Assembly (NCBI GenBank): GCA_964036045.1
Contig: OZ038382.1
Coordinates: forward strand, 85,597,918 to 85,661,917
DNA: 64,000 bases
DNA from: Eutreptiella sp. 'Long Island Sound 2002'
Taxonomy: Eukaryota; Euglenozoa; Euglenophyceae; Eutreptiales; Eutreptiaceae
Direction of reading: 5' to 3'
Shown: positions 44,951 to 55,206 of the stretch, piece by piece
How positions within the stretch are numbered: the stretch's first letter is position 1
How the letters are laid out: the number at the start of each line of letters is the position of its first letter
The notes under the pieces: generated by a model
The model's database searches: none
What the model was told of the DNA's origin: nothing
Seen by the model: the letters and a program-made list of their open reading frames with translations, nothing else
Program-made: the position numbers and the translations under genes

Positions 44951-47900
44951 TCACTTGGGGCCCTTCCGTGCCCCCTTGCCTGAGTGTCCCTTTCTTTCCC
45001 TCCCTTTCCCCTTGCCCGTGCCCTTTCCCTTCCCGGTGTGGTGGTGGTGGGGTGGGGGGGGGGCGCCGATGGCCCAGGCCCGGGGGTGGGTGGCCTGGAG
45101 CCATTGGCGGAGGGCTTGGGGGCTGTAGGGGGGGCGGAGGCCCTGGACCGCGTCGCGGAGGAGGGCCTCCCATGCCGCCTGCGGCATGATGGCCTCCGGG
45201 GTGGCCTTGTAGGGGTTGGCGGGGGTGCGGGTGCAGACCTCCTCGAGGGTGTGGGCCATGTGCACCCCTTCTCGCCTTCCCGCTCCCCCAGCCCACTTCA
45301 GCCAGCGGCGGAGCTCCTGCAAGGCGGGGGCACACCACCAGGCGAGGTGGGCGGGGGCCTGGGGGGGGGAGGGGTCGGAGCACGAGGTCCTGGAGCGGCG
45401 GGAGGAGGACGTGGACCTGTGGCGGTGGCGGGCGTGGTGGCGCCTGGGGGAGCGGGAGCGGCGGTGGCGGGGGCTGGGGGTGGAGGACGCGTACGGGCGG
45501 AGGGGGGAACGGGAGGGGGAGGTGGACATGGGGCGCCGGTGGCGTGCTTTGCGGCGCCTGGGGGAGCGTGAGCGGTGGTGGCGGGGGCTGGGGGTGGAGG
45601 ATGGGTACGGGCTGCTGGGGGAATGGGGAGCCTGGTGGGGCCCGTGGGGGGAGGGGGAGGTGGAGTTGGGGCGGCGGCGGCGTGTTTGGCGGCGCCTGGG
45701 GGAGCAGGAGCGGTAGCGGCAGGGGCTGGGGCTGGGGGTCGCGTACGGGTGGAGGGGGGAGCGAGAAGCCCGGTGGGGCTCGTGGGGGGAGTAGGAGGTG
45801 GACATGGGGCGGCGGTGGCGCGCGTGGTGGCGCCCGGGGGGAGCGGGAGGGGCGGGAGGGGAGCCCCGGGGGGTCGTGGTGGCGCCTTAGGGAGTGGAAG
45901 CGGCGCGACTGGGTGGCTGAGGCGCGGTGGCGGTGTGGGGAGTGTGGGCACTGGGCGTGGGTATGCCGTGCGGGGGGGGAGCGGGAGCGCCGCCGTTTGC
46001 GGGACCGGGCCTGGTTGCTGGAGTTGCGCCCGTCAAGAGGTGTCGGCGGGTCCTGGGGGGCCTCGCCTGGTGCCGTCTGGTATTGGGGGGGGGGGAGGTC
46101 TCCAGCCCTCCATGGATCCGCCACGTAGGGGTGCGGTGGCGGCAGCGGCTGGTGGTATGGGTCAAGTGACTGTCCCTGGTGAGGTTGGGCCCGGGAGCCC
46201 CCCTCGGCGTGGACGTGGTGGCCGGGGGGATACGGTGGCTGGTACGGGGGGGGGTGGCCGCTGGTGGTAGGTGGGGTATGGGGGTGGAGCGCCCGGTGGC
46301 TTCCATCCCATACGCTGGTGCTTCTCGTGCACGGTGGGTTGTGGACCGGTGGGGTAGGTTGGTGGGCAGTGGTAGTGGTGGGGGTGGTGTTGGTGGTGGT
46401 GGTGGTGGGGCCGCTGGTGGTGGTGGCGCTGGTAGTGGTGGTGCTGCGTGTATGGCCCTAGGACCCCTTGTGGATATTCTGATCCCCCAGGTGGGGTTTG
46501 GGGGTTGGGTATCCTGCCCAGTGTCTGGGGCTGTACTGTTTGGTGGGCAGCGAGAGCGGGTCGGGGGCCGGCCTTAACGGTGACTGTGGTCGAGGGGTCC
46601 CACGTCCCTGGGTCAGTTTGGCCAGCGGCGGTGGTGGTTTGTGATGGGTGGATGACGGGGCGCCTGGACATGGGGATGTTAACGAGGGTTTCGACGGGGT
46701 CGTGTTGGGTGGCCGCCTCTGTGGTGGCGGCGGCCGCTGGTGGGAGGGGGGCGTGGGTTGCGTTTGGTGGGGGGTCCTTGCTTGCGTTAGGGTTTGGGTT
46801 AGGGCGGTGTCGCTTGGGTTTGTCTCTTTACGTTTGTGGTGTTGTGTGCTGCGTGGGGTGGTGTTGGTGGTCGTGCTGTTGCTGGTGGTGCGCTCGTTTG
46901 AGCACTGGCTTGAGTTTGGGGTTCGGTTTGGGGTTGGGGTCCTGTTCCAGGTTGAGGAGGAGTTCGGTCCGGAGGTGTGAGGGCGCCGGTGCCGGGTTGG
47001 GGGTCTTCCCGATGTGTTGCTGGGGTGCCTGAGTTGCCTGTGTGGGGGTCGGGGGGTCCCTGGTAGCCTGGAGTGCGGCCGCAGCTTTGGCTTTTGCCCT
47101 GGCCTTGTGGATGAGGTCGGCGGGGAGGTGGGGGTCGGAGGATGAGGTGGAGGACGTCGATGAGGCTGAGGACGAGGAGGAAGTGGTGGTTTTGGGGGAC
47201 GCGGGTTGCGCTCTGATGCGGGCAGCCGCGGGTTTGTGGGCGGCGGCTTCTGCTGTGGCCACGGCGGGGAGGGTGGAGGGCATGTCCTCGGGCTGTAGGT
47301 TGGGGCTGGGCGGTCTGAGGGGCCCGGCCGTGAACTGGCTTCCTGGCGGGGCGATCTTGTCGGCAGCGGTGGGGGAGGGAGGTGCGGGGCTGCGGTCTTC
47401 TCCTTCCGGGCTTGGCTGGGCCGGGGTCTTGCAATGCGTGAGGTTGTGTGGTTTCGCGTCCGCGGGGGGGAACAGTTCGCGTGGGCTGCATTCGGCGGCC
47501 GGGGGGGGGTTGGGCCTGGGTTTTCTGGGGTGTGCGGGGGGGGCGTGTGCGGGCCACTGGGCGGGATGGGCTTGTCGCAGGGTATGGGGCTCCCCTTGGT
47601 GGCTGTGTGCGGGTCGCGGAGTGTGGGGGGTGGTGAGGGTTTCCGGCTGGTGGGTCCGTGGCGGGCGTGTGCTGTTGTTTGCACGGGTCGGGGAGGCCCG
47701 TGTCGCGGGGCCCGGGGATGCGCGCGATGGTGGGCATGGGTGGGTCTTTGGGTGGGCGATGAGAGGGGAGGGGTATGGGCAGGGATTGCGCGGTTTTGTG
47801 TGTTGTGTCGGTGCATGTGTCCGCTCGCAGCGGCACGCTTGCGTGGTCGGTTGTAGGCCGGGTGGTTTGGAGGGGAAGCGTGCCGTCTTCTGCTGCCGCG

Positions 47901-49129
47901 GCAAGGATTTCGCAGACGAGCTTGCGTATTTGCTGGACCTCTTGGTCAGTGGTGGGAAGGGGGTATGCTAGCTCTGGGCTAAGACCCCCGCGGCTGTGGA
48001 CCCTGTGGATGGCGTTGTACCCGCAGGTCAGGGAGTGCAGTGGTCTGCGGGGGGGGCTTGCCGCGTGTCCAGGCCTGCCTCGATTTGTGTGTGGGTGTTC
48101 GGGATGGCCCAAATCCAGGGGACGGTCCCCGTGGGTGGCCAGCGGCGCTGGATCCATTGGGCCAGGCAGAGCATGGCCAGTTGCAGGCGGTAGCCCGCTT
48201 TCACTGAGGTGATTTCGGCCAGGTCGCGGGCTGGGGGCTTGTCCCCCGGCTGGAGGACCCCCCTGAGGACCCTGTGCGGGATGGTGGGTTCCCCTACTGC
48301 CCCTGGTGGGGCGGTCCCTGGGGCGAACATGGTGTCTGTCCCTTTGACGAGCCATTGCGGGCTGGGGGACGTAGCTCTAACTGCCACTACGTAGTAGTGC
48401 CCGCGCTCGAGGACTGTACACCCGACCTTCGGCGGGGGTTGGTCACTGTCTGTAGGTGGGGGAGGGAGGTCGTCGTCTGGGGTGCGGGGGCCGGCGGCGC
48501 GGAGGGCGGTGTCGCGGGTCGGTGCGGTGGCTTGTTCCCATTGCTCCGGGCCGTTTGGGTCCGCTGGGTGGTCTTTCTCCGCTGGGGCTCGTCGTAGGCG
48601 TATGGTTCCTCGAGGTGTGACGTTGGTCTCGGTGTCGTGCGTCCGGGCCTGGCCCCACTCGAGGGGGGGGATCCAGACGTGCTGGCCCTGGGTGTGTTGG
48701 CAGGCTTGCCAGAGTACGAGGTCTGTGATGGCCTCGTGGCGGCCGTTGCCTGGGGTGGTCAGGTCCAGGAGGGCTTTGAAGCTGAGCTTCGTCCAGTCCT
48801 CTTGTAGGCGGTACCAGCCCAGGGGAGTGCTGAGGGCCCTGCCTTGGAGGGTTGCTCGGAGGAGGTTCGGTTCGCGGATGGTGGTTAGTGTGAGGGGGGG
48901 GTGCCCCGGGTCCCGGGGGGGCGGGCTTGGTGGTTTGCCGGGGGCCCGCGCGTCCACGTCGACGTATGGTTGGCCCTGGTTGGGCTCGGATTGGTCGTGC
49001 TGGGCGGCTTCGTGGGTGAGAGGTGGGTTTTTGGGTGCTTTGGTGGTGTCTTGCAGGACTGCGGATGGAGTTGGGGGGCATGTGCGGGGCGCGGAGTGGG
49101 TTAGTGGACGTCCGGGTCATGCACGGCAT
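44951..49129 (-). pseudogene. LINE ORF3, copy C
   Basis: Starts at the ATG at 49127-49129, 29 nt before the ORF2 stop at 49101-49103. Conserved blocks: GRALSTPLGWYRLQ and HVWIPPLEWGQA, then ERGHYYVVAV, TDTMFAPG and LTCGYNAIH (possible His, Asp and Cys of a Ulp1-like peptidase), a Pro/Gln/His-rich linker, then repeats of the form RSRSPRRRxARHRRPMSTSPS of about 38-46 residues (45805-45400). It ends with HLAWWCAPALQELRRW and PQAAWEALLRDAV blocks and a Gly/Lys tail. The frame changes at least three times, including between the Asp and Cys blocks, so this copy is dead. RS repeats are typical of splicing-factor-type proteins. Their role in a LINE is unknown. Confidence 0.6.
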
Positions 49130-52100
49130 GGTAATGGATGAGACGCTACATGTGTTCCCGGGTGGTGGGGTCGGTGAGTTGTTCCGTGTGTGTTAACAGG
49201 AGGTGTTTGCGGTGTACCATTTGGGCCGCTGCTCTGCGGACTGCTTCTAGCTGGAGGTGCGCTGCTGCCTCCATTGGGCTTTCCGTGTGTTTGGCGAGGT
49301 GTCGGTGTAGGGACTGTGTCACCGCCCCTCTCATGGTGGCTTGCTTGACCAGGGGATCCCTGAAGAGGTGTTTGGTGGCCTGGTGTGCGTGGCTGTGGGT
49401 TGGCCAGCCTTCGTGTTGTCGTAGGGCTTCTGCCGGGAACCAGCCCACTAGCGTGTCCCTGCCTGTTTGGAGGGGGCATTTTTTGAAGTGTTCCCAGTCC
49501 CCTGGGGTGGTGTGGTCGCACGGACAACGGCTGTGTTCTTCCGGGACGTGGATGTGTTTGCGGGCAAGCCATCTGGCGACCCTTGTGAGGAATGGTAGTT
49601 GCTCCCTGAGGAGCTGGATGCGTCGTTTTTTGAGATGGGCTGGCACGTTTGCTGGGCGCAGTGCCGAGTGGTAGAGGGGGATTTGCAGTTTCTCCCGCAG
49701 CTCCTGGATGTGTGCCCGGCTGTCTGTGTCGCCGAGCACGCGGGCGAGATGTACGATGGAGTCGGGGTAATGGTATGCTCTGTCGTGGGAAGAATAGGGG
49801 GGGTCCTCTGGTACCCAGTCCGGGGTCTGATGGGGCCGCGGTTTGGGGGGTATGTGTTGGAGGTGTGTGTGGTTTCGGCCGAGGTTGGGGATCTGGAGGG
49901 TTGGCAGGTGCGTTGCGCGCTGGTGTACTGCCTCGTTGTGGACCTTACCATTTTCGTATTTGTGCCTGTGGCAATCTTGTTTCACGATGTGGAGTTGGAC
50001 GTAGGGGGGAAGGCTGCAAAGGGCTTTCCAGAGCAGCAGTGCCTGGGTGCCGAGGCTCGTCGCGGTGGCTTTGTGGAGTGGTTGTCTTGCTATGCGGAGG
50101 AGTAGGTGTGTGTCGACAGTGGCGTCTACCACGAACCAGACCCGGACAATGTGCGGGGAGTGGGCGGGTAGGTGGGCCGCGATTTCGGCGATGGCGTCGG
50201 CCATGGCCCCCAGCTCCCCGTGGGAGGGGGCCCCGTAGGGGGTGTGGCGCGTGTGGTGGTCCATGTGGTAGTGTCCCCCGGTGTGGGTGAGTTGCAGGGT
50301 GGCCCCCCCGGTGATGGGTGTAGGGGCGGATTCGCCTGAGGCGTCCGTGAAGAAGAGCCGGTCCGCCGGTGATGGTTGTGGGAGGCGGCATGGGTTCATG
50401 GGCAGGTAGGCGTATATGGCGAGGCCCGTGGTGAGGTGGGCCACCGGGGTTGTGGGCTGCAGTATGGGGATGGCATACACCCCTATTCCTTTGGAGATGA
50501 TGTGTTTCGCTTGGGGGGACATGGCTATGAGTCCTTGTTCTGGCTGTTCTTCTGTGAGGTAGGAGTAGATGTAGTGGAGGATGTAGGCTGTGTCCGGGTT
50601 CAGGTCGTGGCATGTGAGGGTTTGTGTTCGGTGCTCCAGTGTGTGGCAGGAGTGGTCGAGCGGATAGTAGGGGTGCTCGTGCTTGCCTGTTCTGCCTGGT
50701 TCGTACATGCTGTAACGGATGGCGACCCCTGTTGGGTCCGGGCGGGGCCAGGTGGGCGTTGTGGCGAAGAGCCATTGGGGTGTGTGGTCGGGGTTCCACG
50801 CTACCGTGGGGTTCGCGTCGGTGCGGTGGAACCATGGGGCTACCCATGCGTAGGCTTGTGGTGGTAGGTGGGTTGTGGGGTGGATGTGGTGGCGTGCTAT
50901 GAGGTGCAATACGGGCCATGGCGTGGTGGGTGCCTCGCGGTCACAGGCTCTACATGTGCGTGGCATGCTCCGGGACTCATCGAGGACCTTTGGTAGGTCT
51001 GGGGCGGTCATGTGGTGCTTCGGTATGCGCCATTTTGCCCCGTGGTGGATGACGCTGGTCTGCGTGGGTTTGGCTTCATTCGAGGCCAGTAGTAGGGTTA
51101 GCGGTGGGACTGGGCCTGTCACCGGGGGGACGGGTTCGTGTTTCGAGCCTGTGGGTGCGTAGGGTGGTGTCGCTGGGATGGGTCGGGGGTGCTGCTTTTT
51201 GAATCCCCGCTTAGCTGCTCGCATGTCTGTGCTTCCTGGCAGAGTGTGGCCTACTGCTCGTGCCGTCCGCCTGATGTACTGGTGGAAGAGGCGGTATTGC
51301 GGCCATTCCGGAAGTTGTAGGAAGGGGGTGTGGTGTGCTCCGCTGTGGTGAAGGACCCGCAGTTGTGAGAGGGTGACGTATACTACGGTGATGGAGGCCC
51401 CGACGAGGTCTATGGTGCTGATGGTGCCCTTGGGCTGCTGGTGGAGGGCTCCGCAGAGGACCGCCAGAGGCCCTTCGTCCGGGCACGTGTGGCTGGTAAG
51501 TACGGCGTGGTGTGTGGAGGAGAGGAGAAGGTGCAGGTGGTTCCACAGGCGCGTGTTCATGCTGGTTGGCATGCCCGTCTGGTGGAGTATCCAGCGTGGG
51601 CATGTGTTGCAGGCCCGTTGTGCGGCTTGGACTCGGATCGTGGCGACCTCGCGGACCTCCGGCGAGTGGTTGTGGGTCATGCGGTGAAGGAGGAGGGCGG
51701 TGTATCTGGTGTACGCCGCTTTCACCTCGTCCCCTATGGCGTCCCCATAGTGGGGTCATGCAGCCCGGATAGCGCGGGTGGGTATGGAGGTGGGCCAGCC
51801 CCCGTGTGCTGTCCATGCCTTCGTTACGGCGCGTGTGGCTGGTTGGAGGGCGGTGGTGGGCTGTGTCAGGTGGAGTGCTTGGAAGCCTATGGAGGCGTTC
51901 AAGACCCTGGTGAGGTAGTACGTCAGGCTCTGGTGGGATGGGGAGAGAGCCTTGGTGGTCGGGGAGGCATATCTGGGGAGATGGGCTAGGTGTGACTGCA
52001 ATTTGGGAGGGAGGGTGACGTCCTCAGGGTTCGCGGCCTGGATTACCCCAAGGTGGGTGGTGGTTGTCACGACTTGCATGGGGCGTCCTTTTGGCCCTAG

Positions 52101-55072
52101 GGTGGGGGGTGTGGCAGACCTCTTGATCATGGCCACCGACTTTGTGGGGTGGACAATGAGGTTGTTGCGGGAGAGGTAGGAGATGGTCACGTCCAGTAAG
52201 TTGTTTGCCTGCCGGGTGATCGTTGGCCCGGGGTCTGGGGTGTGGGGTTCGTGTGGGGTGTAATCGACCGTGAGGTTGGTGTCGTCCGGGAAGCCCACCA
52301 GGGGGGAGGGAAGGGGGTAGGGTGCGTAGGCCCGGTAATCGTGTTCGATTGTGAGGGACAGGGGGAGTGTCACGAGGAGGTACAAGAAGAGGCCTTCTGC
52401 AGCTCCTTGGGGGACCCCGCTGCCTGGCTCCAGGAAGGGGGTGAGGCCTGCTCCAGTGCGGACCGTGTACTTGCGGGTGCGGATGTAGCCGGAGGCGAAG
52501 TTGTAGAAGGGGAGGCCCAGGCGTTTCCACACCGCCTCCAGAAGGAGCCAGGGGGTGTTCGGGAAGGCTCCTTTGATGTCGAGGGAGGCGATAATGAGGT
52601 CTACCGGGTCCACGTTGGCGATGGTGTCCTGGAAGAAGATGGCCTCTTGTGGGGACCGGCCTGGGATGGCCCCCCAGAGGCTGGCGGGTATGTGAGGGTC
52701 TGGGTGGGGGCGGACGCGGCGTAGGAGAACGGTCCAGATGATTTTGACCACCGTGACTGCACAGACTATGGGGCGCCAGTTGTCCGGGTTGGCCCAGTCC
52801 CCCTTTTTGTAGAGGGGGCGGAAAATGTTTGCCCAGTCTGGAGGTAAGGGGGTTTGGCCCGCGACGATGTCCCAGAGCCGGTGGGCGAGGATGCGAAGGA
52901 GGTGGGCGGGGAGGGGGTAGTATGCCTTTGCAGGGAGGCCGTCGTAACCTGGGTTTTTGTGTTGCCGGAGACTGTGGATGGCCCTCCGGACTTCGTGGAT
53001 GGTGAAGGGGCACTTTTCCAGTTGCCTCCTCTGGGCGTGGTTGAAGACCTGAGGGAGGCGGTCGATTTTGGCCTGGGTGTCCGTGTCCAGTGTGTCTTGG
53101 GTGTACGTGTCTTGTTGGAGGAAGCTGTCTTGGGTGGCTCTGAGCAAGGTGGCTGGGTCGTTGGTGAGGGAGCCGTCCTCCTGTCTGACCGTGGTGATGG
53201 TGCGGTGGCCGGTGTTGGTCATGGCGTCGTTGAGGCGGCGGATGGCCCTGTAGGGGAGTTCATGTTGCGCATACCGTTCGTTTTCTTGGGCGATGCGCTG
53301 TTGCCTGTGGATGTGCCACGGCTGCAGGTCTGCCCTGATGTTCGCTATCTGCGTCCTGCAGTGGTGGATGTGTCGGCGGGTTTGGGGGTTGTTGGTGTGG
53401 AGGAGGGTCGCCAGTTGCTGCCTTGCATGCCAGAGGTCATGGACCATGTCCCCTAGGGCCGTGGGTTGTCGGTTGTCGTCAGTGTGTGGGTGTTGCTGGC
53501 AGCCGCAGGCGACGGCGGCCGTGCTCATGGCTGTGAGTAGGTCGGTGGGGTCCGGTTGGATGCGCCGGGCACGGTCTATGGCCCTGTGATATTAGGACCA
53601 GGCCTGTTTGTCGTGCAGTGGGGGCATCCTCAGGGGGGTTGGTAGGCCTTGGTCTGCATCCTCGGGGGGGCTGGGTGGAAGGTTGGAGATGGTGAGGCGG
53701 ATGTGCAGTTGGCTATGGCCTGTGGGTCCCAGCGGGAGGGGCCCATATCGGGTCTCCGCCCGGATGATGGTGGTGGGGTCGCCATAGCATACGTCGATGC
53801 GGGAGGGGGCGGCATCTGCTTCGTGGGGGAAGTGGGATGGTTGGCCTTCGAGGTTGGCCGTCAGGTCCACGAGTCCCAGCATTTTGATCGTGTCGCGGAC
53901 TGCATGGTCCTGGGGCGTGGCCTCTCCCCCTCGGTATGCCGCGGTGGGGGCGGCGTTCATGTCGCCGATGATGATTGTGGGGGCGAGCATGGCCATCTGG
54001 CGGTATGCTTCGGCTATGGGTTGGAGGAAGGGTTCCGTGGCGTCACCGAAGGAGACGTGGGCGTTGATGACGTTGAGTTGCCATCCGTCCCTGACGACCT
54101 CGTAGGCGCCTAGCCACCCTGGGATGCTGAGGTGGTGGGCGAGGTGGACGTGGATGCCGGTTTGGGCGTACAGGGGGGTCCCCTTGTGCCAGTAGCATTT
54201 GTACGCTCTCTGGTTCGGGGTATATATGGGGGTGGTTTCTGGGGGGTCGTCGCGTTGTAGGCCTTGTTCCTGGAAGGTGAGGAGGTGGGGAACCCACTCC
54301 GGCCCCTGTGCTATCGGGAGCTCCTGGAGGGCGGTTGTGGCGTTCTTGGAGTATGTGTTGGCCGGGTGGCTGAGATCGATGAGGTTGACGGTGGCCTCAG
54401 TGGGGGCGGGCCGGGGCTGTGGAGGCTTGTGCCCTCGGCCCTTGCCCCGTCAGGGACGGGGACCGGGGCCAGGGGACGTTTTGCCTGGTGGTTGGCGCTT
54501 GGGTAGGCGCGGTGGGGGGAGGCCTTGGCTCCACTCAGGGGGTAGTTCCCCAGTGTATTTGGTGCCTCTGTGGGCCTTGTTCTCGTCGGTGCGGAGCCGG
54601 ATGGGGTGGGCGCTGTTGAGCTCCAGGGTGTGGCCTTCTGGCTTGTCCGGGGCGCTGCTGCCTTGGTCTACCTTCTTTTGGCGGTGCCAGATCACCCGGA
54701 TCTGTGGCCCCCGTTGTCCCCCAGGTCGCGGAGGCGGTACGGGATTGTGCCCTAACACCAGATCCAGTTGCCCGTGTGGTCGGTGCGGAAGGGCTGCTGG
54801 ACCTTTGCGCCCTTGTCGAACCCTGGGTACGCCTCGGGTTGGGGCGCTGCTGGTGGCGGGAGGGAGGATGATGAGGACGCCTGGTCCGGGTGGGGGGGTG
54901 GTAATGATGGGAGGGAGGATGACGAGGATGCTTGGTCCGGGTTTGCCAGGTGAGTCGGGGGGGGTGCGGGGGTTGGGAGGTCGCTGCTTTTCTTGCTTTG
55001 TAGGGGACGGGTGCGCCTTTTTTCTGTCCCGCTCGCTTGGGTGGGTGCCATGGACTGGAGCGTCCGGGGCAA
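49101..55072 (-). pseudogene. LINE ORF2, copy C: EN-RT-ZnF-RNase H
   Basis: About 1,990 codons. Order: Pro/Ser-rich N-terminus with a tandemly duplicated HPDQASSSSSLP segment; APE-type endonuclease (54410-53595; LTFQEQG, IIIGDMNA at 53956-53980, SRIDVCYGD, GHSQLHIRL); RT (DIKGAFPNTPW, GVPQGAAEG, FPDD at 52281-52292, with Pro where most LINEs have Ala); C2H2 finger at 50889-50954; RNase H (FFTDASG, with Asp at 50343-50345, HGELGAMADA, VVDATVDTHLL); C-terminal knuckle CPCDHT...HFKKC. Nonsense codons: TGA 54450-54452, TAA 53592-53594, TGA about 51757 and TAG about 49146; a frameshift lies near 54750. Each nonsense codon is a sense codon in at least one other copy where it can be compared (53592, 51757, 49146). 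Confidence 0.85.
50889..50954 (-). other. C2H2 zinc finger in ORF2, copy C
   Basis: C-x2-C-x12-H-x4-H between the RT and RNase H domains, the classical C2H2 spacing. Intact in copies C and D (63530-63640 region); the first His is lost in copy A. Confidence 0.7.
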
Positions 55073-55206
55073 CGGAGAGAATACGATAAAAAGACGCCCC
55101 GGATTGGAGCATCCGGGGCGGAATGAAGCACGGCACTAGCCCCCGGAGTGGACCGTCCGGGGTCAACCCGGTGCCACGGACTAGAGCATCCGAGGCAACG
55201 TGGAGG
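55048..55206. repeat. Array of four hairpin units between LINE copies C and D
   Basis: Four related blocks with the core GGA(C/T)TGGAGC(G/A)TCCGGGG. The second is a perfect hairpin: CCCCGGAT (55097-55104), loop TGGAGC, ATCCGGGG (55111-55118). The third pairs CCCCGGA (55141-55147) with TCCGGGG (55156-55162). The first and fourth pair shorter arms. The array ends where the tail of copy D begins. It could be the 5' UTR promoter monomers of copy C or flanking DNA; copy A has no equivalent at its 5' end. Confidence 0.6.

Larger units (their letters stand above)
42167..55050 (-). mobile_element. LINE copy C, full length and uninterrupted
   Basis: About 12.9 kb. Sense order: N-terminal region and endonuclease (55072-53595), RT (to about 51757), zinc finger, RNase H, knuckle (to 49101), ORF3 (49129-44951), 3' UTR (44950-42185) and (TACC)n tail (42167-42184). 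It is the best reference copy in the window. The tail abuts inverted LARD-family sequence. The 5' end is near or within the hairpin array at 55048-55206. Confidence 0.85.
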
